64,000 bases of DNA from HKST-UBA178 sp965223815 (GTDB lineage: Bacteria > Pseudomonadota > Gammaproteobacteria > Chromatiales > Chromatiaceae), in NCBI GenBank assembly GCA_965223815.1, contig OZ245019.1:992001-1056000 (forward strand), read 5' to 3'. The notes under the pieces were generated by a model, which was given only the letters and a program-made list of their open reading frames with translations, ran no database searches and was not told where the DNA came from. Position numbers and translations under genes: made by a program. Below are positions 8,543 to 17,527 of this stretch, piece after piece (the first letter of the stretch is position 1; each line of letters starts with the position of its first letter).

Positions 8543-8989
8543 TCAATCTTCGTCGGCCGTACGCCGGGCAAACTCCGCCGAACAACCGGGGTTCAATTCT
8601 ATTGCCTTTTTAAAGCAGGCGGAGTACTCCCTTGATTCTGCATCGAACAGATTTTCGCAAATATCCAGCCCCCCTTGATAGCGGTAATAGCATGCCTGCA
8701 TTGCGGTGAACTGCTGTTGTGAGGCCTGCTGCTGTCTCAGTAGGCGAGTCTGCTCCTCCTGTTGGCGATTTTGCTCGCGCAATTTTCTCTGTTGCTGCTG
8801 GAGCTGTTTATTCAAACGGTTGACGTCTTGGCGCAGCCCAAAGTTGTTGCTGTACCCGAAGCTGTCGTAAGGATAGTATCCATAAGGATAGATGGGAACG
8901 TAGCGCTCTGCTGTCGAAGTTGGCACGAAAGCGAAGCAGAATAGGGTTAGTGCAATACCCCAAGCGAGTCTAGCGACATTCGTAGCCAT
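8543..8989 (-). CDS. Exported Gln-rich coiled-coil protein, unknown
   Basis: A 148-residue protein. The start complementary to 8989 is preferred over the upstream one because GGAGGAATCC lies directly before it. A Sec signal peptide (WGIALTLFCFAFVPTSTA) is followed by a Tyr/Pro-rich patch (YVPIYPYGYYPYDSFGYSNN). A helical, very Gln-rich coiled coil comes next (about residues 55-95: LNKQLQQQQRKLREQNRQQEEQ), and then a four-cysteine C-terminal part (QACYYRY, DICENLF, YSACFKK, LNPGCSAEF) that could form two disulfides. No family recognised. The pattern suggests a periplasmic or envelope structural protein. Confidence 0.6.
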   Translation of the reverse strand: MATNVARLAWGIALTLFCFAFVPTSTAERYVPIYPYGYYPYDSFGYSNNFGLRQDVNRLNKQLQQQQRKLREQNRQQEEQTRLLRQQQASQQQFTAMQACYYRYQGGLDICENLFDAESREYSACFKKAIELNPGCSAEFARRTADED

Positions 8990-9253
8990 GGATTCCTCCG
9001 CTAAAAAACGGTTAGTGGGAGTATTTTGCGTTAAAACTAGAGTATACATTGTATTAAAACCGCTTAATCCATGACGATATAGCTGGTGTCCAGCTTTGGG
9101 ATATGGCTGCGGTGGGCTATTAGCCGTCTATTTTCACAGTACCGGAGAGTGAGACTTAGCTTTTCAATAGGGAATAGGTTTATCCCATTGGTTTTTCAGA
9201 CGGTATGCTTTGCGTAAATGAAACGAAGGAATTAGCGAGGTCCCGGAATAGCA

Positions 9254-10273
9254 ATGAATCAGGCAATTACCTTTGACGATGTTCTGCTGGTCCCGGCATA
9301 TAACCATTGGGAGTCGCGGCGGGTGGTGGATATCTCTATGCGAGACCGGACGGGTAAACTTTCCCTCGATCTTCCGGTGATGAGTTCCAACATGGATACC
9401 ATCACTGGGGTGGAAATGGCGGACTTTATGGGTGCCAATGGCGGTATCGGCGTCATGCACCGTTTCATGTCCATCGAGAACAATGTATCCATGTTCAAGG
9501 CCTGCAAGTACCCGACCTTTGTTTCCATTGGCTGCTCCGAAGGAGACCTGGAACGCACTGAGGCGTTGCGGGATGCGGGAGCCCAGCTTTTTTGCATAGA
9601 CGTCGCCCATGCACATGCGAAATATGTCGGGCGCACGTTGAAGAATGTCCGTAAGTTGCTGGGCAAGGATGTGTGTATTATGGCGGGAAACGTGGCAACC
9701 TACGCCGGCGCGGATTACTTGGCCTCCTGTGCCGCGGATATCATCAAGGTGGGTATTGGCGGAGGTTCGGTCTGCACCACCCGCATCAAGACCGGATTTG
9801 GTATCCCCAATCTCACTGCCATTCGGGAGTGCGCCAAGGTTGACCGCTCCATAGTCGCCGACGGTGGAATGCGCAGCCCTGGTGATCTGGTCAAGGCCTT
9901 GGCTTTCGGCGCGGACTTCATCATGCTGGGAAGTATGCTCGCAGGTACCCGTCCCACGCCGGGAGAGGTACTGAGCCGGACTGACGGCAAGGGCGAAACC
10001 CGGCGTATCAAGATATACCGGGGTATGGCGAGCAGTGAGGTACAAGATGATTATCATGGAGGCATGGCCGAATGGAAGACCGCGGAGGGGGTGGCAACCG
10101 AAGTCCCCTATAGGGATGACGAGGCAGAAATCGTTGCCGATATCATCGGTGGCTTGCGAAGTGGGCTTACATACGGTGGCGCCAGCGATATCAAAGAGCT
10201 ACAGAGAAAACTCGATTATGTTCGCATTACACCTGCCGGGCGTACCGAGAGCCTTCCCCATCGTACACTCTGA
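9254..10273 (+). CDS. guaC: GMP reductase (IMPDH/GMPR family)
   Basis: A 339-residue TIM-barrel enzyme without the CBS insert of IMP dehydrogenase, as expected for GMP reductase, which converts GMP to IMP and ammonia with NADPH. Conserved parts are FDDVLLVPAYNHWESR at the N-terminus, the phosphate-binding loop with the catalytic cysteine (KVGIGGGSVCTTR), VADGGMRSPGDLVKALAFGAD and the flap near YRGMASSEVQDDY. Length matches bacterial GuaC. A ribosome binding site is weak (CCCGGAA). It stands alone, and the next gene is convergent. An IMPDH lacking CBS domains is less likely because the flap region is GMPR-like. Confidence 0.88.
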   Translation: MNQAITFDDVLLVPAYNHWESRRVVDISMRDRTGKLSLDLPVMSSNMDTITGVEMADFMGANGGIGVMHRFMSIENNVSMFKACKYPTFVSIGCSEGDLERTEALRDAGAQLFCIDVAHAHAKYVGRTLKNVRKLLGKDVCIMAGNVATYAGADYLASCAADIIKVGIGGGSVCTTRIKTGFGIPNLTAIRECAKVDRSIVADGGMRSPGDLVKALAFGADFIMLGSMLAGTRPTPGEVLSRTDGKGETRRIKIYRGMASSEVQDDYHGGMAEWKTAEGVATEVPYRDDEAEIVADIIGGLRSGLTYGGASDIKELQRKLDYVRITPAGRTESLPHRTL

Positions 10274-10323
10274 CGGGGGAATAGGGGCTCGTAAGGGCTG
10301 TCGATAGCGTACCGGCTTGGCAA

Positions 10324-13300
10324 TCAAGGGAGATGTACTGCGTTATCCGGTACGCGGCGTATCCAGGGATTATAACGCCGCAGGGAATCGGGTAGTGTGC
10401 GCAATGTCTTAGATGCAGCGCTGACTGTATCAAATGCACCGTAGAGCAAAATGTACCAATCACGGCCGTTGAATGTCGTTTGGAAAAAAGCCAAACCATC
10501 TGCGCCGTTATGACTGTCGTGAAACCTCTGCAGTAATGCCTTGTTATGGGCGCCCACCAGCTGAATTGAGTAGGCGTTTCGTTGCTGAGCTTTTTCCCAA
10601 TCGATGGGAGATCCCCAAGTTGGTATGGACTCGCTTGCTGCGGCTGAATTTGCGCTCGATTCGGTCAGCGAAGCCAGGCTTTGCAACAACTGATCGTGCC
10701 TTGACTTGTCGCTCTGTTGTTCAAGCTCAAGCTGGGCGAGGCGACTATCGAGATCCCCAAGGGTCGCGTTTAAGGCGGAGATTTGTTGTGTCGCGGAGGC
10801 CCCTGCTGCTTCGAAGTCAGTCGACTCGATGGAGGTGATCCGGGTTTCCAGGCTTTCCACCTGGGCCATACGTTCATCGAGCCCTGCGACCGATGATTGC
10901 AGAGTGGCGAGGCGGTCATCCAGGGCTTGGTCTTCCGGTGCTGCGGTCGCCGATTCGATGGAGGCAATTCTGGTTTCCAAGTCGTCTAGTTTCGCTGTCT
11001 GTTGGGTTATCGCCGCTACCGAGGCGCGCAGTGAGTCTAGTTCACTCTCCACCGCTGCAGCTTCGGGTGCTGCTGCCCGGGTTTCGAGGGCCGCGAACCT
11101 GGTCTTTAGGTCTTCCACCTGGGCCATACGCTCATCGAGCCCAGCGACTGATGATTGCAAAGTGGCGAGGCGGTGATCCAGGGCTTTGTCTTCCGGCGCC
11201 GCGGTCGCCGATTCGATGGAGGTGATTCTGGTTTCCAAGTCGTTTAGTTTCGCTGTCTGCTGGGCGATCGTTGCTACCGAGGCGCGTAGTGCATCTAGTT
11301 GATTTTCTGCTATCGCGGCTTCAGGTGTTGTCGCACTGGTTTCCAGGGCCGTAAATCTGGTCTCCAAGGTTTCCAGGCGAAGTTGTTGTTCGTCGAGTGT
11401 AGCGATGGTTGTCCGTAGCGAATCGAGTGATTCGGAACCTGCATTGTTCTCGATTGCAGTGGTGGTGGACTCGAGTTCGCGCAGACGGCTCTCCAATCCT
11501 GCCAGCTTGCCATCCATCACCGAGAGTGTTGAGGATTGGTCGGATCCGGGCCTGTTTGCGAGTTCGGAGAGCCGTGCTTCGATCACTTCGATCCGCGTCT
11601 CATCAACTCCTGGGGAAGATAAAGGGGGTATTTCGCCGATCAGCTGATTGCCGCTATCGGACGAAAACTGGCGCTCCACATCCCCGAACCGCTGGACGAG
11701 TTGCTGCATACCTTGTTCCGACTCCCGCTGGGATTGGGCCAGTTCAGCCAATCTAGCGGTATTCGTTGCCGTTTTCTGATTACCAAAGTGGTAAAGCGCT
11801 GCCCCTGCCAGAATGCCCAACAGCACTAGGCCCAGGAGCGCTAATCGATTTGTCTTGCCTGTGGATACCGCCTCCTCGACCCGCTGCTCGAGGTTGCTTC
11901 GGGTGCCCACGACCTGATTCAAACCGGTCTGCAGCTCTGAGAGCCGAGCCTCCGTATTGGGTTGAAATTCCCCCAACTGCGAGAGGACGCCGTGGAAGTT
12001 GTTATCGATCGACTTCAGCCGCTGGTTGTTCTGCTCCCGGATCTCTTCCAGGGCATCGACCCGGGCGGAAAGGGATTCATGCTCTAACCCCGAATCGTCT
12101 GCCCTATTCGGTAGGTCCCGAAGGCTGTCCGACATGCTCGCCAGTTGCCCGAGCTGGTTTTCGAGTTCATCCGCCAGACGGCCAACCTGGGCTTCGAGTT
12201 CCTTGAGCTGCCGATTGCCTTCTTCGTTGAATTGCCTTTGGGATTCACCCTGCTCCTGGACTCGGGAAAGATCAGCATTCAGCTGGTCGATCCGCTCCCT
12301 GTCGGCAATGGCGGCTTCTTCGACGCGATCTAGGTGGCCGGTAATTTCTCGACTGAGGCTCTCGAGTTTGTCATCCTCTTTGATCGGCAGCTCCCGGGAT
12401 TGGTCTAGACCATCCATGCGGGCTGTGATCGAGCCGGTGATTTCAGCAACCGACTCCAGCCGTTTTTCCAGATCGTCGAGCCGATTGCTGAATTCAGCAT
12501 CCGCCTGACCAATTTCCCCGGACAGACTGTGAACTCCGTTTTTCAGGCTGCTATTATCTCTGGTGTATTCCTCAAGAGTGGTTTTGAGACTCTCCAGCCT
12601 GGCGTTGGTATCGAGTTCATGGCTGCCAAGTTCACGAATTCCTTCCTGCAGCGTTTCCGCGCCTTCCGTGAGCCTGACGACTTGTGATTCCACCCAACCC
12701 AGGCGTTTCTCGACTTCATCATCGACAGCCCCGTCGGTGAGACCGTTGATGAGACCGTCGAGACGGGAGCTTTCGGCCTCCAGGACTTCCAGTCTCGTGG
12801 CGTAGCTCTCTCCTTCCTCCCTGGTGATTGGTTCTGACTGCTCACTTTCTTCAGCGACCGGGGCCTTCTCCAGTCCCTCGATACGTTGCTCCATCGCCTG
12901 CAGTTGCTGGTCGGCCCGCTGCCGCTCCGAGAGCCCCTCTTCGATGGATGCTTTCAGTGCTTCCAAACCCTGCTGCAGCCCATCAGCCTCCGCCTCCAGG
13001 GATTTACGCCAGGTTTTCTCCCTCTCCCCGGAGGAGAGCTCGGCTAACTGGGTCTCTGTATCGAGAATCCTCGATTCCTGTTTGGCACTGGCCTCTGCCA
13101 AATGCTGATTTCGATCTTCCAGAGATACCAATTGCTGCTTCAATTGGACGGTTTCCCGCTCCAGTGCAGTGCCGGCCTCCTCTGCCCGCGATAGCTGTGC
13201 CAGGATATCCTCTACCCTTGATTGCATGCCCTGCTGCCGGTTGCTCAAAAGTGTCAGCTTCTTTTTCACCCGCTTGAGTTTTACGGGGGGCTTGCTACGG

Positions 13301-13590
13301 GGCAGTTTGGGCGGTGATTTGCGCAGTAGCTTGTATTGTTTGTGCAGTTTCTTCCAGCGCTTCGCCATCCCCTTGCCACCAAGAGACAGCAGGGAGGGGA
13401 GCTGATGCTCCATCGCTTCCAGTCGTTGTTCGAGTTGTTCCGCATTCTTCGCCAGCATTTTCAGGCGATTGCGGTGTTTGTGTTTGTGGAAGGAGAGGCT
13501 GTCCAGGCGACCTTTGATTTTCGCTATTTGTTCATCTAGCGCCTCGGTGCGACTAATGATATCCGATACTTTGAGTCTGTTTTTTTTCAT
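10324..13590 (-). CDS. Giant coiled-coil membrane protein with C-terminal SPOR domain
   Basis: A 1088-residue protein. Residues 1-580 are Lys/Arg-rich at first and then almost continuous coiled coil (heptad-like Leu/Glu/Gln). A single membrane helix lies near 585-607 (RLALLGLVLLGILAGAALYHF). A second long coiled coil with tandem repeats spans about 610-960, and a SPOR domain occupies the last ~95 residues. The SPOR part (YSIQLVGAHNKALLQRF, FNGRDWYILLYGAF, LPDSLRRYNPWIRR) closely resembles that of DamX. SPOR domains bind denuded septal peptidoglycan, so an envelope or cell-division role is likely, with an N-in topology. The size is far beyond DamX (about 430 residues). No partner genes adjoin it. 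Confidence 0.75.
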   Translation of the reverse strand: MKKNRLKVSDIISRTEALDEQIAKIKGRLDSLSFHKHKHRNRLKMLAKNAEQLEQRLEAMEHQLPSLLSLGGKGMAKRWKKLHKQYKLLRKSPPKLPRSKPPVKLKRVKKKLTLLSNRQQGMQSRVEDILAQLSRAEEAGTALERETVQLKQQLVSLEDRNQHLAEASAKQESRILDTETQLAELSSGEREKTWRKSLEAEADGLQQGLEALKASIEEGLSERQRADQQLQAMEQRIEGLEKAPVAEESEQSEPITREEGESYATRLEVLEAESSRLDGLINGLTDGAVDDEVEKRLGWVESQVVRLTEGAETLQEGIRELGSHELDTNARLESLKTTLEEYTRDNSSLKNGVHSLSGEIGQADAEFSNRLDDLEKRLESVAEITGSITARMDGLDQSRELPIKEDDKLESLSREITGHLDRVEEAAIADRERIDQLNADLSRVQEQGESQRQFNEEGNRQLKELEAQVGRLADELENQLGQLASMSDSLRDLPNRADDSGLEHESLSARVDALEEIREQNNQRLKSIDNNFHGVLSQLGEFQPNTEARLSELQTGLNQVVGTRSNLEQRVEEAVSTGKTNRLALLGLVLLGILAGAALYHFGNQKTATNTARLAELAQSQRESEQGMQQLVQRFGDVERQFSSDSGNQLIGEIPPLSSPGVDETRIEVIEARLSELANRPGSDQSSTLSVMDGKLAGLESRLRELESTTTAIENNAGSESLDSLRTTIATLDEQQLRLETLETRFTALETSATTPEAAIAENQLDALRASVATIAQQTAKLNDLETRITSIESATAAPEDKALDHRLATLQSSVAGLDERMAQVEDLKTRFAALETRAAAPEAAAVESELDSLRASVAAITQQTAKLDDLETRIASIESATAAPEDQALDDRLATLQSSVAGLDERMAQVESLETRITSIESTDFEAAGASATQQISALNATLGDLDSRLAQLELEQQSDKSRHDQLLQSLASLTESSANSAAASESIPTWGSPIDWEKAQQRNAYSIQLVGAHNKALLQRFHDSHNGADGLAFFQTTFNGRDWYILLYGAFDTVSAASKTLRTLPDSLRRYNPWIRRVPDNAVHLP
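10857..11300 (-). repeat. Tandem intragenic repeat, 258-bp period
   Basis: Two near-identical blocks of about 186 bp start at 10857 and 11115, exactly 258 bp (86 codons) apart, inside the periplasmic coiled coil of the SPOR protein. They encode LATLQSSVAGLDERMAQVE and its flanks (LETRI-SIES, LRASVATIAQQTAKLNDLE). Partial further copies lie on both sides. The period conserves frame, so repeat number could vary without breaking the gene. Confidence 0.8.
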
Positions 13591-13708
13591 CGGCGTTAAT
13601 ATATTACGTCAGCTAACTGAATTGATAGGAATTAGGTCAATTGTTTTCTGGTTTAGCCCCTAAATTAAGCGGGCAATCGGTCGCTCGCGCAATCTGCACA
13701 GCCACCAT

Positions 13709-14119
13709 TCACCGGAGCCCCGACCGAATGCGTTGTTGGGTTCGCGCATTGTCGAGCTGGTATTGCTGCTGTTTTTTAAACCGCTGTTGTTGAGCCTGAG
13801 TGCCGGTCCTTCCCGGCCTGCGTTTTTCTGGTATCACCCTGGATTGCTGACGAGCCGTTGCCCGCTCCTGTTGTTGCCGTTTCTGTAGCGACTCAAGTTG
13901 TTGTAACTGTTGCGTATATAACCGCGTCCGCTCGCGAGTCTCTGTGGGTTTCTCGGACTCTCTCGGCGATTTTGGTCCCGGAATCTTTTTCAGTTCCTGT
14001 TTGCTCTCCTGATTCAGGCGCTCCAGCTTCAACCAACTGCCGCCGGAGTCGGACTCGGCCAGGGCAGGGAGGGCCCAGAGTATGGTAGCGAGGATCGCAA
14101 CAGATCTGGGCCAAATCAT
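13709..14119 (-). CDS. Small exported basic Gln/Arg-rich protein, unknown
   Basis: A 136-residue protein whose ATG overlaps the stop of the upstream succinyltransferase gene by four bases, so the two are translationally linked. It has a cleavable signal peptide (RSVAILATILWALPALA) followed by a highly charged, Gln/Arg/Lys-rich, probably helical and partly disordered chain. No domain is recognised. The frame has composition typical of its neighbours and stays open to its end, which supports coding. A role in methionine synthesis is not implied by composition; the linkage may be simple co-transcription. Confidence 0.5.
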   Translation of the reverse strand: MIWPRSVAILATILWALPALAESDSGGSWLKLERLNQESKQELKKIPGPKSPRESEKPTETRERTRLYTQQLQQLESLQKRQQQERATARQQSRVIPEKRRPGRTGTQAQQQRFKKQQQYQLDNARTQQRIRSGLR

Positions 14120-15213
14120 GGGCTTGTGACGGGCCGCTCCGGATAGAGACCAAGCCCCAGGGGATCCCGCGGGTCTATGCCGTCCATGAAGGGGCGATTG
14201 CGTTCGTGATGAGTCAGTTGGTAGACGGTTCCGATCCAGTTGGCGACAATTCCCTCGGCGGTGTCATGCCAGGTGTTGTTTAGTCGGGCAATGATCAAGT
14301 TGTCAGGCAGGGGCGGTATTTGCTCATTTCGCTGCAATGCCTCTTCCAGCCTATCGCGATACTCGTTGAGGATCGCCTGCTCCCGGGGTTGGAACAGATT
14401 GTTGGGAAATACTGGAAACTCCGCCCTGTCGCCAGTTGCATAAGCCAAGACCTCGCGCTTGAATTCTTTCCAGAGGCTGATGGTGTCGTATTCCGGGTGG
14501 CCCTGAAAGTAGACACGGCGAATACGGTCGCTGCTGACGGCCAGGTGTACCCCGGCTTCTTCACTCTCTACCAGGATATGCAGCCCGGCGTCCTCGAACT
14601 GTGCTCTCGTGATGGCGTTGAAACGGGAGTGGGGTACATCGAATCGGGTATTCACGTCATGAACCAACGGATGCTGGCGGTCGACGACTCGGTGGGGATA
14701 GACGCCCCAGCACTTGTACCCAAGGGGTGTCCGCCGCTGGCCATGGATGGATTGGAGCACGGCGTGAGTGGTTAGGCAGGAGCAGAGCGTGGAAGTGACA
14801 TTGGCTTCGGCCCATTCCACCACTTCTATTAAGGGCTCCATGAAGGGCTCTGCGGCGAGGTCCGGATGAGTTGGGGTGGCACCGGTGATGATAAGGGCGT
14901 CCAGCCCCTCCTGTTGAAGCTGTTCGAATGTATCGTAATAGTTAGAAATATGCTCCCTGGCTTGTTCGCTCCGTGGTAATTGGGAGAGTGTGAATGGATG
15001 CATATAGAACTGAGCGATGGGGTTGCTTTCACCCACCAGCCGGAAGAACTGTCGTTCTGTGGCCTCAAGCGCGGCGTCCGGCATCATATTGAGGAGGCCG
15101 ATGTGTAGTTCCCTGATATGTTGGTGCAGCGCTCTTCCACTCTCCAGTACGGTCTGTCCACTCTGGCGCAGGCGCGCGAAAGTCGGGAGGGCGTTGTGGG
15201 ATACGAGGGGCAT
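14116..15213 (-). CDS. metA: Homoserine O-succinyltransferase (MetA family)
   Basis: A 365-residue MetA-type acyltransferase, which activates the homoserine hydroxyl with succinyl-CoA (or acetyl-CoA in some members) at the start of methionine synthesis. N-terminal IGLLNMMPDAALEATERQF is the classic MetA opening. LIITGATPTHPDL marks the next core strand. The nucleophile cysteine is in the segment TSTLCSCLTTHAVLQ. The catalytic His lies in YFQGHPEYD, with Glu nearby. About 60 extra C-terminal residues exceed E. coli MetA (309 residues), as in the long form seen in several sulfur-oxidising gammaproteobacteria. The acyl donor cannot be settled here. It is followed by the small exported protein with 4-bp overlap. 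Confidence 0.88.
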   Translation of the reverse strand: MPLVSHNALPTFARLRQSGQTVLESGRALHQHIRELHIGLLNMMPDAALEATERQFFRLVGESNPIAQFYMHPFTLSQLPRSEQAREHISNYYDTFEQLQQEGLDALIITGATPTHPDLAAEPFMEPLIEVVEWAEANVTSTLCSCLTTHAVLQSIHGQRRTPLGYKCWGVYPHRVVDRQHPLVHDVNTRFDVPHSRFNAITRAQFEDAGLHILVESEEAGVHLAVSSDRIRRVYFQGHPEYDTISLWKEFKREVLAYATGDRAEFPVFPNNLFQPREQAILNEYRDRLEEALQRNEQIPPLPDNLIIARLNNTWHDTAEGIVANWIGTVYQLTHHERNRPFMDGIDPRDPLGLGLYPERPVTSP

Positions 15214-15229
15214 GGCGGTCTGTTCCTGT

Positions 15230-16084
15230 TCAGCTGCCGTCTTGGTACGCGATGGACTGCTCTACCATCTCGAGAAAATCCGCTTCATCCCTTACTTGAT
15301 TGGCCTGGCGGGAAGTAACGGTGTACCCGTGCGGCTTGGCGATTGCCTCGTAACGGGGAATTCGGGCGCGAAAAAGTCGCGGAAATACCCAGCGGGTAAA
15401 CTGGTCGGGATCCATCTCCGCGGCATACTGCATGTTGTGCTCCTCGAGAAACATCTCGATGTGCTGCTTTAGAAAACTGGGTCGATAGTATAGCGGCTTA
15501 GGCGATTGCTGCGCCCTGGTAATCAGCTCGTGCTCCTCGTCGGGGTCACTGGTCTGGATATACAGGATGAGCGTATGGCGGGCCAGCAATTCTACCGAGT
15601 CGTCTTCCTCAAGGTCACAGAGACTGCCGGCCATATCGCAGATAAAATGAGGATAACCGTATATTTCTTGCGCTTTTTCTATAAACGAAGGGATATCCTT
15701 GATGGCTTCGATCTCTGCCGCCCGATACAGTGCCTGCCGGTGCTTGAATGCATCCAACGGCACGCCGCTGAGCTCTGGGTTACCCAGTTTACCTACAAAA
15801 CTGAGCACCGGGCCTAGGTCGTCGACTTTGATGTTATTCTTAACGGAGATCCAGTCCCGTCGCAATAAGTCCCTGAGAAAGGGAACCTGCATCGCCTGTT
15901 GCTTGATCAGATCCATAATCGGTTCGTCCAGGTATCGGGTGCCGATGCGATAATCGACCGAGTAATGGAACCAATTGTGTATTTGCAACATCGACGAGAG
16001 GTGTGTTTTCCCCACGCCGGACATGCCTAGAAGCGTTATCTTCTTGTTTTTCCAGTATTTAAAATCTTCCAGACTCAGCTTCAC
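15230..16084 (-). CDS. P-loop NTPase of unknown role
   Basis: A 284-residue cytosolic protein with a clear Walker A near the N-terminus (LLGMSGVGKTHLSSML). It has a kinase-like layout: an acidic strand (FICDMAGSLCDLEEDD) and a later LILYIQTSDPDEEHELI that resembles the nucleotide-release part of shikimate-kinase-like or GTPase-like folds. No membrane segment. The start is a GTG with GGGAA upstream. It sits 16 bp before metA and is probably co-transcribed. I recognise it as a conserved uncharacterised ATPase, not as a named enzyme. Confidence 0.6.
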   Translation of the reverse strand: MKLSLEDFKYWKNKKITLLGMSGVGKTHLSSMLQIHNWFHYSVDYRIGTRYLDEPIMDLIKQQAMQVPFLRDLLRRDWISVKNNIKVDDLGPVLSFVGKLGNPELSGVPLDAFKHRQALYRAAEIEAIKDIPSFIEKAQEIYGYPHFICDMAGSLCDLEEDDSVELLARHTLILYIQTSDPDEEHELITRAQQSPKPLYYRPSFLKQHIEMFLEEHNMQYAAEMDPDQFTRWVFPRLFRARIPRYEAIAKPHGYTVTSRQANQVRDEADFLEMVEQSIAYQDGS

Positions 16085-16183
16085 AGGTACATTCCCAAAG
16101 TAATCGGTAGCCGCCGATACGACTAGCGGCCTATCATAACCAATTATCTGGAAATAGGGTGCAACCGTCTGTCTTCGAACGGC

Positions 16184-17527
16184 TTAGTGTGTGAACCCGT
16201 ATTTTTCCACCATACGGTAAACACTGCGTTCGCTTACCCCGAGAATCTGGGCAATTTTCGAACGGTGACCTGAATGGCGCTCGAGTAGCATGGCGAGGTA
16301 GGTTTTTTCTATGTCGTTCAGCGAGGGTTCTTTGTCGAAATTCATGGATAGTGAGGGTTGTTCTTCCAGCTGGGATGCGCAAAAGGCGAGGTGATCCTTG
16401 CGTATTACACTGCTATCCCCGGAAAGAATGATGGCCCGCTCCACGATGTTTTTCAGTTCCCGGATATTACCCGGCCAGTCGTAGACTTTGAGCATGCGCA
16501 GCGCCGATGAGGCGAATCTCTTCTCTATCCTGCGAGAAAAGTTGTGATTGCGAATGAAGTGTTCAACCAGCTGCTCTATATCCTCCCGTCTGTCCCTCAA
16601 TGGGGGCACATTGACCACGAATCCCGCCAGTCGGTAGTAGAGATCGGAGCGAAAACCCCCTTCACGGCTCAACAGCTCCAGATCGCGGTTGGTTGCGGCC
16701 ACCACCCGCACATTGGCGTGTAGGTCCTTGGTTCCACCAAGCCGGCGAAATTTTCCAGTCTCGAGAATTCTCAGCAGTTTCGCTTGGATACTGGGTTCTA
16801 TCTCGCCGATCTCATCGAGAAAGAGCGTTCCACCTTCGGCGCCTTCGATCAGCCCCCGTTTTTGTCGCTTGGCGTCGGTGAACGCTCCCTTTTCATGACC
16901 GAACACCTCCGATTCGAAAAGCTTCTCCTGTAGCGTGCAGCAGTCCACGGCGACAAAATTACGCTCGTTGCGGGGGCTGCACTCGTGTATTGCCCGCGCT
17001 ACCAGCTCCTTACCGACTCCGCTTTCGCCCTGGACCAGAACACTGATGTCATTGGGTGCGACAGCGTCAATAAGTTTCTCTGTCTGTTGCAGGGTGGCGC
17101 TTGTTCCTACCATGAATCGATCTGCTTTTGACTGCAGTGCCGCCTTGCAGAATTGGTGGTCTTGCTGCAGGTAGGCCTTGTCCAGGGTTCTCTGTACAAC
17201 CAGCTCGAGTTCGTCCAGCGTGATGGGCTTGACCAAATACTCGCAGGCACCGGCCTTCATCGCCTGCACCGCATCACGGACGGAACCATAGGCGGTGAGC
17301 AGGACGACTGGGCTTTCCTGGGCTAACTCTTGGAGCAGTTCAACGCCGTTGGCATCAGGTAGCTTGACGTCCATTATGATTAACTTGGGTTCGTGATCGC
17401 GGAGATAGTGCTCCGCCGTAGCCCAGTTTTTTGCGGGAAACGGATCAAAACCGATTTCCTCGAGATGATCTACCACCAAGGAGTTCAGTACGCGATCATC
17501 TTCGATCACCAGAACTTGGTGTTTCAA
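16184..17527 (-). CDS. NtrC-type sigma-54 response regulator
   Basis: A 447-residue regulator with a receiver domain (phospho-acceptor Asp53 in IIMDVKLPD), a sigma-54 AAA+ domain (Walker A GESGVGKE at 167-174; GAFTDA at 214-219 in place of the usual GAFTGA; LFLDEIGE Walker B) and a C-terminal Fis-type helix-turn-helix (RSKIAQILGVSERSVYRMVEK). The start codon is TTG, supported by GGGAGG eight bases upstream, and overlaps the kinase stop as TTGA. Phosphorylated by the neighbouring kinase, it should bind enhancer sites and activate sigma-54 promoters. Good candidates for both lie at 19443, 20832-20911, 19762 and 21001. The G-to-D change in the sigma-54 contact loop is a tolerated variant in some family members but worth noting. 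Confidence 0.92.
   Translation of the reverse strand: MKHQVLVIEDDRVLNSLVVDHLEEIGFDPFPAKNWATAEHYLRDHEPKLIIMDVKLPDANGVELLQELAQESPVVLLTAYGSVRDAVQAMKAGACEYLVKPITLDELELVVQRTLDKAYLQQDHQFCKAALQSKADRFMVGTSATLQQTEKLIDAVAPNDISVLVQGESGVGKELVARAIHECSPRNERNFVAVDCCTLQEKLFESEVFGHEKGAFTDAKRQKRGLIEGAEGGTLFLDEIGEIEPSIQAKLLRILETGKFRRLGGTKDLHANVRVVAATNRDLELLSREGGFRSDLYYRLAGFVVNVPPLRDRREDIEQLVEHFIRNHNFSRRIEKRFASSALRMLKVYDWPGNIRELKNIVERAIILSGDSSVIRKDHLAFCASQLEEQPSLSMNFDKEPSLNDIEKTYLAMLLERHSGHRSKIAQILGVSERSVYRMVEKYGFTH

Noticed and set aside
11409..12508. Long + strand frames antisense to the SPOR protein
   Set aside because: Shadows caused by its biased composition (Ser/Arg-rich translations); the minus frame has TM, repeats and SPOR domain.
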